Source: Streptomyces curacoi
Lineage (GTDB): Bacteria; Actinomycetota; Actinomycetes; Streptomycetales; Streptomycetaceae
Direction of reading: 5' to 3'
Assembly: GCF_001513975.1 (NCBI RefSeq)
Contig: NZ_KQ947986.1
Location: 722,713-786,712 of the forward strand
DNA: 64,000 nucleotides
Shown here: piece by piece, positions 45,479 through 54,901 of the stretch
Position numbering within the stretch: the stretch's first letter is position 1
Layout: every line of letters begins with the position of its first letter
Notes under the pieces: model-generated
The model's input: only the letters and a program-made list of their open reading frames with translations
The model's database searches: none
What the model was told of the DNA's origin: nothing
Translations under genes and position numbers: made by a program

Positions 45479-47278
45479 CTACGACGCCGACCGCACGACC
45501 ATCGCCGAGCCGCCGCCCCGCCGTACCGTCTCCGCTGCGGCCAGCCACTTGCCGTTCGGCAGCCGCTGCACGCCGGTCGCGGCCCCGATCTCGGGGTTCT
45601 GCCGGAAGCCGTGCCCGATCGCTGCCAGCTTGGCCTTCGACGGGCTGTTCCACAGGCCCGGTTCGAGCTCGGTGGTGGTCTGGTTGCGCTGGCTGGCGCG
45701 CGGCGCGGCGATCGCGTCGACCAGCGGCAGGCCGCGGTCGAGGAACCCGGTCAGCGTCTGGAGCACGGTCGTGATGATGGTCGCGCCACCGGGCGAACCG
45801 AGCGCCACGACCGGCTTGCCGTGCTGGTCGAGGACGATCGTCGGGGACATCGAGGAGCGCGGACGCTTGCCCGGGCCCGGCAGGTTCGGGTCGTGGACGG
45901 CCGGACTGGCGGGAGTGAAGGAGAAGTCCGTCAGCTCGTTGTTGAGGATGAAGCCACGGCCCGGGACGGTGATGCCGCTGCCGCCGGTCTGCTCGATGGT
46001 GAGCGTGTACGAGACGACGTTGCCCCACTTGTCGGCCACCGTGAGGTGGGTCGTGCTGTCGCCCTCGTAGGTGGTCGGCGCCGCCGTGCCGCTCGCGTCA
46101 CAGGCGGCCGGGTTGCGCGGGTCGCCCGGCGCGACGGGGCTGGTCAGCACCGCGTCGTCCTCGATCAGGCACTCCCGCGAGTCGGCGTACCGCTGCGACA
46201 GCAGTTCCTTCGTCGGTACGTCCTCGAAGGCGGGGTCGCCGACCCAGCGCCCGCGGTCGGCGAACGCGATGCGGCTGGCCTCGATGTAGCGGTGCAGGTA
46301 CTGGACCTCGCTCGCCTTCGACAGGTCCGTCCGCTCCAGGATGTTGAGGGCCTCGCCGACCGTGGTGCCGCCGGAGGAGGAGGGCGCCATGGAGTAGACG
46401 CCGAGACCGCGGTACGACGTCCTGGTGGGCGCCTGGGACTTGACGCGGTAGGCGTCCAGGTCCTTGGCGGTCAGGTCGCCGGGGCGGGCGTTCCAGCCCG
46501 ATGCCGGGTCGACGGGCGGGTGGTTGACCGTGTCGACGATGTCCTCGGCGATGTCGCCCCGGTAGAGCGCGCCGACGCCCTTCTTGGCGAGCTCCGCGTA
46601 GGTGCGCGCGAGGTCGGGGTTCTTGAAGGTGGAGCCGACGACAGGGAGGGAGCCGTTGGGCAGGAAGAGCTCGGCGGTGTCCGGGAAGTAGCGGAACCGG
46701 GTTTCGTTGGCGGCGGTCTGCGCGCGGAAGGTGTCGTCCACGACGAAGCCGTCCCGCGCGAGCCGCTCCGCCGGCTTCAGCAGCGTGCCGAGTCCCCTGC
46801 TCCCCCACTTGTCCAGCGCCTTCTGCCAGGTGGCGGGCGTGCCCGGGGTCCCGACGCTCAGTCCGCTGCTGACGGCCTCGGCGAACGGGATCGCGGTGCC
46901 GTTCTCCACGAAGAGCTGGGAGTCGGCGGTCAGCGGCGCGGTCTCGCGGCCGTCGAGGGTGTGCACCGCACGGGACTTGGCGTCGTAGTGGACGAAGTAG
47001 CCGCCTCCGCCGATTCCCGCGGAGTAGGGCTCGGTGACGCCGAGCGCGGCGGCCGTGGCCACGGCGGCGTCGACGGCGTTCCCGCCCCTGCGCAGGACCT
47101 CGATGCCGGCGGCGGAGGCGTCCGGGTCGACGCTCGACACCGCGCCGCCGTAGCCGACGGCGACCGGTACCTTCTCAACGGGGTTGGCGCCGGCGCCGGG
47201 TGGCGCTGCCGCCCCCACCGACACCACGGCGGCCGAGACCGCCAGGACCGACAGTTTCCGCGCGACAGGGCGACGCAT
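45479..47278 (-). CDS. ggt: Secreted gamma-glutamyltransferase
   Basis: 599 residues from ATG 47278, supported by GGAGG five bases upstream; GTG 47284 is also in frame. A signal peptide runs to about residue 32 (LSVLAVSAAVVSVGAAAPPGAGA). The proenzyme cleaves itself before the Thr of GDSTTHLTVAD (about residue 400). GGNAVDAAVATAAALGVTEP, SGGTTVGEALNILE and SPGGATIITTVLQ are family blocks, including the SS and GG substrate contacts. It hydrolyses glutathione or gamma-glutamyl peptides outside the cell. Its stop is 18 bases from that of the convergent Clp gene. It is more canonical than the cytoplasmic relative at 23367. Confidence 0.93.
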   Translation of the reverse strand: MRRPVARKLSVLAVSAAVVSVGAAAPPGAGANPVEKVPVAVGYGGAVSSVDPDASAAGIEVLRRGGNAVDAAVATAAALGVTEPYSAGIGGGGYFVHYDAKSRAVHTLDGRETAPLTADSQLFVENGTAIPFAEAVSSGLSVGTPGTPATWQKALDKWGSRGLGTLLKPAERLARDGFVVDDTFRAQTAANETRFRYFPDTAELFLPNGSLPVVGSTFKNPDLARTYAELAKKGVGALYRGDIAEDIVDTVNHPPVDPASGWNARPGDLTAKDLDAYRVKSQAPTRTSYRGLGVYSMAPSSSGGTTVGEALNILERTDLSKASEVQYLHRYIEASRIAFADRGRWVGDPAFEDVPTKELLSQRYADSRECLIEDDAVLTSPVAPGDPRNPAACDASGTAAPTTYEGDSTTHLTVADKWGNVVSYTLTIEQTGGSGITVPGRGFILNNELTDFSFTPASPAVHDPNLPGPGKRPRSSMSPTIVLDQHGKPVVALGSPGGATIITTVLQTLTGFLDRGLPLVDAIAAPRASQRNQTTTELEPGLWNSPSKAKLAAIGHGFRQNPEIGAATGVQRLPNGKWLAAAETVRRGGGSAMVVRSAS

Positions 47279-47397
47279 TCGCACCTCCAGTCAGGGACCG
47301 TCCGCGCAGCCTATTCGATCGCCATGCCCCCGTCAGCCTGCCCTCGGCACGCTTTGCTCGAACACGGGTTTGCGTTCTCCCGCTACCATGCGCGCCC

Positions 47398-48156
47398 ATG
47401 AACGACGACGTGCGCAACATCGTCCTGGGTGTGGTCGCCGCCGGTATCAGCGCCGCGCTCGGCTGGCTGGCCCGCACCTACCTGTGGAAGCGCAGGCTCC
47501 GCCGCAAGCAGGCGTTCTTCGGGCTGCCCGACAACGCCGAGTCGCTGCTGGTGGTCAACCGCGGTGCCGGCGGACCCGAGCTGACGGTGATGCGCTACGA
47601 CGTCTTCGCGCTCCTGGAACTCGCCGCCCTGATCAAGGACTGCAACGCCCACGCCCAGATCATCCCGCACGACGCGGCACGCCAGGGCTTCGGCGAGCGC
47701 ACGGAGTTCTGCGTCGGCGGTCCGGCGTCGAACCGGCGCATGATGGCCCACCTGGCCTCCCTGCTGCCCGGTGTACGGGTGAACGTCGACGCCGAGCCCG
47801 GACCGGACCGGGGCGCCTTCCAGATCGGCTCCGAGCGCTACCGGGTGGAGGTCGGCAAGGAGGAGTACGCCCTCCTGGCCCGGCTCACCGTCGGCCAGAG
47901 CCAGGGCCCCCGCCCCGTCTTCCTGTTCTGCGGGCAGACCTCGATCACCAACCAGGCCGGCACCCGCTATCTCGCCCGCAACCACGAGCGGCTGACCCGC
48001 AAGTACGGCAACAGCTCCTTCGTCCTGCTGCTGAAGGTCGTCAACTCGGCCGCCTACGGACCGGACGTCGTCGAGCTGGTCGCGGACGTGACACGGGCGG
48101 CGCAGGCACCGCTGCCGACACCAGCGGCTCCACGCAATTCCCACCGCGCCCCCTGA
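47398..48156 (+). CDS. Membrane-anchored hypothetical protein
   Basis: 252 residues from ATG 47398. A single N-terminal membrane helix (VRNIVLGVVAAGISAALGWLA) is followed by the basic WKRRLRRK, placing the rest in the cytoplasm. The soluble domain (about 45-230) has alternating strands and helices: ESLLVVNRGAGGPELTVMRYDVF, LPGVRVNVDAEPG and PVFLFCGQTSITNQAGTRYLARNH. The last block reads like a ligand-binding loop, but I do not recognise the family. A Pro/Ala-rich tail ends it. The gene is divergent from ggt across 119 bases. Confidence 0.75.
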   Translation: MNDDVRNIVLGVVAAGISAALGWLARTYLWKRRLRRKQAFFGLPDNAESLLVVNRGAGGPELTVMRYDVFALLELAALIKDCNAHAQIIPHDAARQGFGERTEFCVGGPASNRRMMAHLASLLPGVRVNVDAEPGPDRGAFQIGSERYRVEVGKEEYALLARLTVGQSQGPRPVFLFCGQTSITNQAGTRYLARNHERLTRKYGNSSFVLLLKVVNSAAYGPDVVELVADVTRAAQAPLPTPAAPRNSHRAP

Positions 48157-48178
48157 ATTCATTCACATGGCAACAATC

Positions 48179-48235
48179 GTTACTCCCACGTAACTTACCG
48201 ACGGGTTACCTGCGGTAAGAGGCCACGGTTACCGT
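48179..48235. promoter_or_regulatory. Cluster of GTTAC/GGTAA inverted repeats upstream of the CocE-type hydrolase gene
   Basis: GTTAC (48179-48183) with GTAAC (48190-48194); CTTACC (48194-48199) with GGTAAG (48214-48219), enclosing GGTTACC (48204-48210); and the palindrome ACGGTTACCGT (48225-48235). All share the GGTTACC core. They lie 38-94 bases before the GTG start, where one regulator could bind several sites. Confidence 0.6.
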
Positions 48236-48272
48236 CGGGTCACTTTGCATTGACACGAGTGAGGAGTGACCC

Positions 48273-49841
48273 GTGGGAACCCAACGCAAGGCCCTGCGCA
48301 CGACCGCCGTGGGCGCCGTTTCCGCGACCCTGATCGCCGGTAGCGCCCTCGGGCTCGCCCCCACCGCCCAGGCGGCCACGAACGGCGTCCGCTTCGTCGA
48401 CATCACCGGCGACGGCGGCACCACCCTCAAGGCGAACGTCATCACACCGGCCGGCTCCGACGGCACCCGCCGCTACCCGCTGCTGGTCCTCCCCACGAGC
48501 TGGGGCCTGCCCCAGGTCGAGTACTTCGCGCAGGCCCAGAAGCTCGCGAACTCGGGCTATGTGGTGGTCAGTTACAACGTGCGCGGCTTCTGGCAGTCGG
48601 GCGGCCAGATAGAAGTGGCGGGCCCACCCGACATAGCCGACGCCTCGAAAGTCATCGACTGGGCGCTCGCCAACACCCCGGCCGACGCGGGGCACATCGG
48701 GATGGCGGGCGTCTCGTACGGCGCCGGCATCAGCCTGCTGACCGCCGCGCACGACAAACGGGTCAGGGCGGTCGCCGCCCTCAGCGGCTGGGCCGACCTG
48801 ATCGACTCGATCTACTCCGGCCGCACCCAGCACGTCCAGGCGGCCGGGCTGCTGGACGGCGCGAGCCTGGTCACCGGCCGCCAGAGCGCCGAACTGCGGC
48901 AGATCTTCGACGACTTCTACGCCTCCAACCTGTCCAAGGAACAGGACATGATCAACTGGGGGAAGAAACGTTCGGCCGCTACTTATGTGGACCAACTGAA
49001 CAAGAGCGGCGCCGCGGTCATGATGGCCAACGCCTGGGGCGACACGGTCTTCCCGCCCAACCAGTACGCGGACTTCTACGAGAAGCTGACCGGCCCGAAG
49101 CGGCTGGAGTTCCGGCCCGGCGACCACGCGACCGCCGAGCTGACCGGCCTGTTCGGCCTGCCCAACGACGTCTGGACGGACACCGAGCGCTGGTTCGACC
49201 ACTACCTCAAGGGCGAGGACAACGGCATCGACCGCGAGCTGCCCGTCCGGCTCAAGTCCCGCTCCACGGGCGGCTACGAGGGCTACCCGGACTGGAAGTC
49301 GGTCGGCGCGACGAACAAGAAGATCGCCCTCGCGGGCACGACCACCATCCGCACCAACGTCAACTCGGGCGCGGACGGCGGGGTCGTCTTCCTGTCCAGC
49401 ATCCTCGACCAGGTGGCCCAACTGCCCCCGGTGGCCTCGATCCCGCTGCTCCCCCGGCTCTGGGCGGCCGTATGGCAGTCGGAGAAGTACGCCACGCCGC
49501 AGCACGTGCGCGGCACGGCGAAGCTGCACACCACGATCACCCCGACCAAGGAGAGCGGCACCCTCGTCGCCTACCTCTACGACGTGGGCCCGCTCGGCCT
49601 CGGCAAGCTGGTCAGCAACGCGCCGTACACCTTCCACGGGCGGACGCCCGGTCAGCCGTTCACCGTCGACCTGGAGCTGTTCTCCACGGCCTACGACGTC
49701 CCGGCAGGGCACCGTCTCGCCCTGGTCGTCGACACGGTCGACCCGCTCTACATCGAGCACAACCCGTCCGGCGCGCGGCTGACCTTCTCCTCACCGGCGA
49801 ACGACCCGTCGTACGTGTCGGTTCCACTGCGCGAGCAGTGA
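48273..49841 (+). CDS. Secreted CocE/NonD-family alpha/beta hydrolase
   Basis: 522 residues from GTG 48273, with a purine-rich GAGGAG just upstream. The signal peptide is about 35 residues (TTAVGAVSATLIAGSALGLAPTAQA). The peptidase S15 (X-Pro dipeptidyl-peptidase / cocaine esterase) domain follows: oxyanion region LPTSWGLPQVEY, nucleophile elbow AGVSYGAGIS (Ser near residue 150), acid NAWGDTVFPP and His in RPGDHATAEL. A C-terminal jelly-roll (about 330-522) ends with FSSPANDPSYVSVP. The enzyme acts outside the cell on esters or Xaa-Pro peptides; substrate not predictable. A cluster of palindromes upstream suggests tight regulation. Confidence 0.88.
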   Translation: MGTQRKALRTTAVGAVSATLIAGSALGLAPTAQAATNGVRFVDITGDGGTTLKANVITPAGSDGTRRYPLLVLPTSWGLPQVEYFAQAQKLANSGYVVVSYNVRGFWQSGGQIEVAGPPDIADASKVIDWALANTPADAGHIGMAGVSYGAGISLLTAAHDKRVRAVAALSGWADLIDSIYSGRTQHVQAAGLLDGASLVTGRQSAELRQIFDDFYASNLSKEQDMINWGKKRSAATYVDQLNKSGAAVMMANAWGDTVFPPNQYADFYEKLTGPKRLEFRPGDHATAELTGLFGLPNDVWTDTERWFDHYLKGEDNGIDRELPVRLKSRSTGGYEGYPDWKSVGATNKKIALAGTTTIRTNVNSGADGGVVFLSSILDQVAQLPPVASIPLLPRLWAAVWQSEKYATPQHVRGTAKLHTTITPTKESGTLVAYLYDVGPLGLGKLVSNAPYTFHGRTPGQPFTVDLELFSTAYDVPAGHRLALVVDTVDPLYIEHNPSGARLTFSSPANDPSYVSVPLREQ

Positions 49842-50050
49842 TCTCCGGCCGGCGCCGGGCGGGTATGGCTCTGTGACTGCTGCCCCCTGCCGCCCCTGGT
49901 CCAGGGGCCGTGGGGGGATCCCCACCCGGCAGCAGCGTCCCTGGTCGCGGCCGGGGCCACCTCCACGGCCTTGGGGACGGACGGACCATCGTAGTCGAGG
50001 TCGGACACGGCGAGGATTCCGGTGGGGACAAACGCCGTTCGACTCCGCAT
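49748..50050 (-). pseudogene. 5' remnant of a glutamate-binding protein gene (gluB-like)
   Basis: ATG 50050 lies 16 bases after the gluA stop, exactly where gluB starts in gluABCD operons, with GGGGAG upstream. The first codons (MRSRTAFVPTGILAVS) resemble a solute-binding-protein signal peptide, but the lipobox region is altered (DLDYDG) and after about 42 residues the frame runs into unrelated sequence antisense to the hydrolase gene. No transporter permease genes follow. This looks like the stump of a deleted operon. Confidence 0.5.
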
Positions 50051-50066
50051 GAGTGGTGCTCCCCGC

Positions 50067-50810
50067 TCAGTGATGGAGGATCTTCGACAGGAAGTCCTTG
50101 GCGCGCTCGCTGCTGGGATTGGTGAAGAACTCGTCCGGACTGCGGTCCTCGACGATGCGGCCGTCGGCCATGAACACGACGCGGTTGGCGGCCGAGCGGG
50201 CGAAACCCATCTCATGGGTGACGACGATCATCGTCATCCCGTCGCGGGCGAGTTGACGCATGACCTCCAGGACCTCGTTGATCATCTCGGGGTCGAGCGC
50301 GGAGGTGGGCTCGTCGAACAGCATCGCCTTGGGCTCCATGGCGAGCGCCCGGGCGATGGCGACACGCTGCTGCTGGCCGCCGGAGAGCTGGGCGGGATAC
50401 TTGTCCGCCTGGTCGCCCACGCCGACCCGGTCGAGGAGTTCACGGGAGCGCTCGTCGGCGTCCTCCCGCTTGCGCCCGCGGACCCTGATCTGGCCCAGCG
50501 AGACGTTCTGCAGGACCGTCTTGTGGGCGAAGAGGTTGAAGGACTGGAAGACCATGCCGACTTCGGCACGCAGCCGTGCGAGCCCCTTGCCCTCCTCCGG
50601 CAGCGGCTGTCCGTCGAGCAGGATCGTGCCGGACTGGATGGTCTCCAGCCGGTTGATGGCCCGGCACAGCGTCGACTTTCCCGAACCCGACGGGCCGATG
50701 ACCACGACCACCTCGCCCTTGGCGACGGTGAGGTTGATGTCCCGCAGCACATGCAGGTCACCGAAGTACTTGTTGACGTCACGCAGCTCGATCAGTGGAT
50801 CGCCAGCCAT
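50067..50810 (-). CDS. gluA: Amino-acid ABC transporter ATP-binding protein (GluA-like)
   Basis: 247 residues from ATG 50810. It has Walker [11 protein letters not shown]-loop [10 protein letters not shown], signature LSGGQQQR, Walker [14 protein letters not shown] and switch His VTHEMGF; all are diagnostic of the polar amino acid uptake (GlnQ/GluA) ATPases. In streptomycetes gluA heads gluABCD with a binding protein and two permeases. Here only an apparent gluB stump follows, and the next gene is convergent, so the ATPase is an orphan. It may serve permeases encoded elsewhere or be a non-functional survivor. Confidence 0.93.
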   Translation of the reverse strand: MAGDPLIELRDVNKYFGDLHVLRDINLTVAKGEVVVVIGPSGSGKSTLCRAINRLETIQSGTILLDGQPLPEEGKGLARLRAEVGMVFQSFNLFAHKTVLQNVSLGQIRVRGRKREDADERSRELLDRVGVGDQADKYPAQLSGGQQQRVAIARALAMEPKAMLFDEPTSALDPEMINEVLEVMRQLARDGMTMIVVTHEMGFARSAANRVVFMADGRIVEDRSPDEFFTNPSSERAKDFLSKILHH

Positions 50811-50947
50811 GCCCAGCCCCAGTCATTTTCAGCTGTGTAGCGGTGGCCGCAAACTATCCGGACAAGAGTGGACTTAATACCCGACACGCACTTTTCGGGC
50901 AATAGCCGTATTTACGCCGTATTTATACCGCGCTAGGGGCCAGGCCC

Positions 50948-51355
50948 TCACGCCTCCGCCACTTCCCCGTACAGCTGCGACAGCTCGGGCACCCCGCTCG
51001 CGGCCCACTCCTGCCCGGAGGCCACGACATCGAACTCCCGGCCGGAGGCGAGCCGGACGACCGGCTGACCGTCCGGCCGGATCTCCCAGGCGGCTCCGCG
51101 CACGGTCCGCACGATGACGGTGCCGAGATACAGCCCGGCGTCGTTGCCCAGCCAGGGCAGGATCTCCTCGTCGTCCCGCCAGCGCGGCAGCAGCTGGTCC
51201 AGCGCCTCCAACGAGGCAGCCGTGTCATCGAGTTCGACGCCCGCCCCGGAGGCGTGGGAGCGCAGGAGCTCACACTCGGAGAGGAGTCCGGCGATGCCCT
51301 CGGGGTCGGGGGCCCCGCGCTTGTCGGGCCGATTGCCCAGAAAAGGGATCTTCAT
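50948..51355 (-). CDS. Hypothetical protein (DUF6278-like)
   Basis: 135 residues from ATG 51355 (MKIPFLGNRPDKRG). It is soluble and acidic, has no signal, and shows one compact domain with LDQLLPRWRDDEEILPWLGNDAGLYLGTVIVR, seen as a helix and then a strand, and RLASGREFDVVASGQEW. The pattern is what I recall for DUF6278 of actinomycetes, not checked. It lies between two divergent-type gaps and shares no operon. Function unknown. Confidence 0.7.
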   Translation of the reverse strand: MKIPFLGNRPDKRGAPDPEGIAGLLSECELLRSHASGAGVELDDTAASLEALDQLLPRWRDDEEILPWLGNDAGLYLGTVIVRTVRGAAWEIRPDGQPVVRLASGREFDVVASGQEWAASGVPELSQLYGEVAEA

Positions 51356-51572
51356 ATGCCCAGCGTGTCATTCGTACTGCCGAACGCACCACAGGCGCGC
51401 GGGCCGTCGATTCGGGTCGAGTTCACGCCGAGTTCGGGCATGGCTCGTTGACGGGTCACGGGCGTCTCTCTAACTTCGCGATGCGTCGTGCGTCACGTCT
51501 GAGCGTCTCACCTGAATTGTCATGTGCAGTCATACGCAGTCCTTCAGCGGTCGTGAACGGGAGGAGTCGGAG

Positions 51573-53342
51573 TTGCGCCGATGTGTGGGGAGTTCCGCGG
51601 TCGTCCTCGCCCTCTTCGCGGCCCTGGTGCCGGGCGTCTCCGCACAGGCGGCCACCGAACACAGAGCCGGGCCGCTCCCCCTGGGGCGGCTCTTCGACAA
51701 CACGGCCGTCAGCGACGACGCCCGGCCCGGCGAGGCGAACTTCGACGGGTCGGGCGCCTCCCTGTCCGCACAGGACCTCTCGGCCGCGGGCTGGACACCC
51801 GGCCGCACGCTCACCGTGCAGGGAGCCCGGCTGACCTGGCCGAAGCGGCATCCCGGCCGGCCGGACAACGTACGCGCCCACGGCCAGCACGTGCGGGTGC
51901 GCGGCCACGGCGACGCGCTCGCCTTCCTGGTGGCCGGCACGGGCGGCGTCGGCGTCAGCGGAACCGGGACGGTGTTCTACGCCGACGGCGCCCGGACCGC
52001 CTACACCCTGACCGCGCCCGACTGGCGCACCGGCCCGCTCGCCACCAAGGCCGTGGGCCTGCCGCACATCAACACGCCCGGCGGACAACTCACCGAGCAG
52101 GCGCGGCTGTACGTCATGACGGTGCCGATCCTCGCGGGGCGCGCGGTCGCCTCGGTGCAGCTGCCACACGCCGGCGCGCTGCATGTGTTCGCGCTGGCGG
52201 TACGGGCCCACTCCCCCGGCTGGACGGGGAGTTGGGCGACCGCGACGGGCGGCTATCCGACCGTGGGGCCGTGGACCGACCGGACGCTGCGGCTGGTGGT
52301 GCACACCTCGGTGGGCGGGCCGCGGGTGCGCCTGCGGTTCGACAACACGTTCGCGGCGGCACCGGTGCGGATCGGGAGCGCCACGGTCGCGGTGCAGAGG
52401 GCGGGCGCGGCGGCGCGAGGAACGCCGGTACGGGTGTCCTTCCGGGGCGCGGCCGGTGTCCGGATCCCGGCCGGGGCGCAGGCGTACAGCGATCCGCTCG
52501 GCTTCCAGGTGCCCGCGGACGCCAATCTGCTGGTGAGCTTCCACCTGCCCGGGACCGTGCCGGCCGCGCCCGTGCACCGGCTCGCGCAGCAGCGGTCGTA
52601 TGTGAGCGGGCCCGGCGACCATACGGCGGACCGCTCCTCGTCGGCGTACCCCACGGTCCTGACCAGCTGGCCGCTGCTGACGGGTGTCGACGTGGGCGGC
52701 GGGCCGGGGTCCGTGGTGCTGCTGGGCGACTCGATCACGGACGGCGACAAGTCCACGATGGACGGCAACCGGCGGTGGCCCAATGTGCTGGCCACCCGGC
52801 TGCTGAAGCAGAGTGTGGTCCCGCGCTATGGAGTGCTCAACCAGGGGATCTCAGGCAACCGTGTGGTCAGCGACCGCTATCCCGGTGACGGTGTCTCCTC
52901 GGACACCGCGGGGGTGAGCGCCCTGCAACGGTTCGACCGGGATGTGCTGGCCCAGACGTCCGCCCGTACGGTGGTGGTCTTCGAGGGCGTGAACGATGTG
53001 CGCTGGGGCACGACCGCGGAGCAGGTGATCGCCGGGCTGCGGGAGATCACGGCCCGGGGACACGCGCGCGGGCTGCGGATGCTGGGGGCGACGCTCCTGC
53101 CCTGTGAGGGGGAGACGCGGTGCACCGCGGCGGTCGACGCGGAGCGGGTCAAGGTGAACCAGTGGATCCGCTCCGGCGCCGCCGGGTTCGACGGCGTGCT
53201 CGACTTCGACGCGGTGGTACGCGATCCGGCGCGGCCGTCCCGGATCCTGCCCGCGTACGACAGCGGGGACCATCTGCATCCGAGTAACGCGGGCCTTGCC
53301 GCGCTGGCCGAGTCGGTGGATCTGCGGGGGCTGGTGCCGTGA
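51573..53342 (+). CDS. Secreted SGNH/GDSL-family hydrolase
   Basis: 589 residues from TTG 51573, chosen because GGGAGGAG lies six bases upstream and a signal peptide (SSAVVLALFAALVPGVSAQA) follows directly; ATG 51522 is in frame but lacks a ribosome site. The N-terminal 350 residues are beta-rich, containing two jelly-roll-like parts. The SGNH domain (about 385-589) has block I LLGDSITDGD, block II GISGNRV, block III EGVNDVRWG and block V SGDHLHPSNAG (Asp/His). Such enzymes are esterases or lipases on plant or own cell-wall polymers. The substrate is unknown. Confidence 0.88.
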   Translation: MRRCVGSSAVVLALFAALVPGVSAQAATEHRAGPLPLGRLFDNTAVSDDARPGEANFDGSGASLSAQDLSAAGWTPGRTLTVQGARLTWPKRHPGRPDNVRAHGQHVRVRGHGDALAFLVAGTGGVGVSGTGTVFYADGARTAYTLTAPDWRTGPLATKAVGLPHINTPGGQLTEQARLYVMTVPILAGRAVASVQLPHAGALHVFALAVRAHSPGWTGSWATATGGYPTVGPWTDRTLRLVVHTSVGGPRVRLRFDNTFAAAPVRIGSATVAVQRAGAAARGTPVRVSFRGAAGVRIPAGAQAYSDPLGFQVPADANLLVSFHLPGTVPAAPVHRLAQQRSYVSGPGDHTADRSSSAYPTVLTSWPLLTGVDVGGGPGSVVLLGDSITDGDKSTMDGNRRWPNVLATRLLKQSVVPRYGVLNQGISGNRVVSDRYPGDGVSSDTAGVSALQRFDRDVLAQTSARTVVVFEGVNDVRWGTTAEQVIAGLREITARGHARGLRMLGATLLPCEGETRCTAAVDAERVKVNQWIRSGAAGFDGVLDFDAVVRDPARPSRILPAYDSGDHLHPSNAGLAALAESVDLRGLVP

Positions 53343-53392
53343 CCCCCGGCGCGGCGGCAGCCGCCCGGGCCCGCTGATCGGCTGGGGCGCGT

Positions 53393-54172
53393 CTACACAT
53401 CCAGGTCGACCACCACGGGCGCATGGTCCGACGCGCCCTTGCCCTTGCGCTCCTCGCGGTCCACGTACGCGTCGGTGACCGCCTTGGCGAACGGCTCGTT
53501 GCCGTAGACCAGGTCGATGCGCATGCCGCGGTTCTTGGGGAAGCAGAGCTGGCGGTAGTCCCAGTACGTGTACGGGTGGTCGTACTTGAGGGGGCGCGGG
53601 ACCACGTCGGAGAGGCCGGACTCGCGCAGGGAGGCGAGGGCGGCCCGCTCGGCGGGGGTGACGTGGGTGAGGCCCTCGAAGGCGGACACGTCGTAGACGT
53701 CGTCGTCCGTCGGGGCCACGTTGTAGTCGCCGAGCACCGCGAACGGGCGGCTGCCGCCCGCGTCGCCGGCGACGGCGGCCTTGAGGGCCTCGAACCACTG
53801 GAGCTTGTAGGCGTAGTGGGGGTGATCCACCTCACGGCCGTTCGGCACGTAGACCGACCAGACGCGGACCGGGCCGCAGGTCGCGGAGATGGCGCGGGGC
53901 TCCACGGCGCCGTCGAAGCCGGGGTCGCCGGGCAGGCCCTTGACGACCTCCTTGAGGCCGACGCGGGAGAGCACCGCCACGCCGTTCCACCGGCCGGTGG
54001 CGTGGACCGCCGCCTCATAGCCGAGGTCGCGCAGCGGGTCGAACGGGAACTGTTCCTCGGCGACCTTGGCCTCCTGGAGGCACAGCACGTCGGTGCCGCT
54101 GCTCTCCAGCCAGGCCAGGAGCCTCGGCAGGCGGGCGGTGATCGAGTTCACGTTCCAGGTGGCGATGCGCAT
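53393..54172 (-). CDS. xthA: Exodeoxyribonuclease III / AP endonuclease
   Basis: 259 residues from ATG 54172. It repairs abasic sites and trims 3' ends. All catalytic residues are visible: Asn in ATWNVNSI, Glu in CLQEAKV, Tyr and Asn in VYVPNGREVDHPHY, Asp-Asn in LGDYNVAP, and Asp-His in ASDHAPVVVD at the end. Length is normal. It stands alone between the convergent SGNH hydrolase gene and the MBL hydrolase. A functional tie to the alkA repair genes 37 kb away is not implied. Confidence 0.95.
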   Translation of the reverse strand: MRIATWNVNSITARLPRLLAWLESSGTDVLCLQEAKVAEEQFPFDPLRDLGYEAAVHATGRWNGVAVLSRVGLKEVVKGLPGDPGFDGAVEPRAISATCGPVRVWSVYVPNGREVDHPHYAYKLQWFEALKAAVAGDAGGSRPFAVLGDYNVAPTDDDVYDVSAFEGLTHVTPAERAALASLRESGLSDVVPRPLKYDHPYTYWDYRQLCFPKNRGMRIDLVYGNEPFAKAVTDAYVDREERKGKGASDHAPVVVDLDV

Positions 54173-54228
54173 GCCTCACAACCTACCGGGCGGGTACGAC
54201 AACGCGGCCCCGCCCGGGGTGGGGCCGC

Positions 54229-54864
54229 TCACACCTGCGCCGACTCCCCCGGCGTCAGGCGCAGGTGCTCCGAGCCGCCCAGGCCGCCGATCTGACGGTC
54301 GTAGATCGGGCGGGCCAGGTCGGTCAGCAGGGCGTCGTGGATGTCGTAGGCGCGCTGCGGCCCGACCTCGCGGACGTAGTCGATGACCTCGGAGATCTTG
54401 TTCCAGGGCGCCATGACCGGGAGCATCAGCGTCTCCACCGGACGGTCGGGGACGGTGAGGGCGTCGCCGGGGTGGAAGACCTTGCCGCCGTCGATGAGGT
54501 AGCCGACGTTGGTGATGCGCGGGATGTCCGGGTGGATGACGGCGTGCAGTTCGCCGTGGACCTGGACGTCGAAGCCGGCGGCGGTGAAGGTGTCGCCGTG
54601 ACCGACGGTGTGCACGCGGCCCGGGAAGGCCGACGAGATCTTCTCCGCGACCGACCTCAGGGTCCAGATCTCGGCGGCCGGGTTGTTCTCCATGGCGGCG
54701 CGCAGGCGCGGTTCGTCGAAGTGGTCGGGGTGTTCGTGTGTGACGAGGATCGCGTCCGCGCCGAGCGCGGCGTCCTGCTCGCTGAACCCCCCGGGGTCGA
54801 GGACGAGCGTCTGCCCGTCCTTCTCGAGCCGGACGCAGGCGTGCGACTTCTTCGTGAGCTTCAT
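54229..54864 (-). CDS. MBL-fold metallo-hydrolase (UlaG-like small form)
   Basis: 211 residues from ATG 54864. MKLTKKSHACVRLEKDGQTLVLDPGGF and the metal motif VTHEHPDHFDE (HxHxDH) define the fold; HGELHAVI and VFHPGDAL provide the further metal ligands and DIHDALLTD the last His. Such 210-residue proteins are common in actinomycetes and their substrates are unknown. It is followed by xthA after 56 bases and preceded 37 bases upstream by the PcaL-like gene. Confidence 0.88.
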   Translation of the reverse strand: MKLTKKSHACVRLEKDGQTLVLDPGGFSEQDAALGADAILVTHEHPDHFDEPRLRAAMENNPAAEIWTLRSVAEKISSAFPGRVHTVGHGDTFTAAGFDVQVHGELHAVIHPDIPRITNVGYLIDGGKVFHPGDALTVPDRPVETLMLPVMAPWNKISEVIDYVREVGPQRAYDIHDALLTDLARPIYDRQIGGLGGSEHLRLTPGESAQV

Positions 54865-54901
54865 GGCACCATCCTGCCGCGCGCGGGCCCGCTGCCGAGC
54901 G

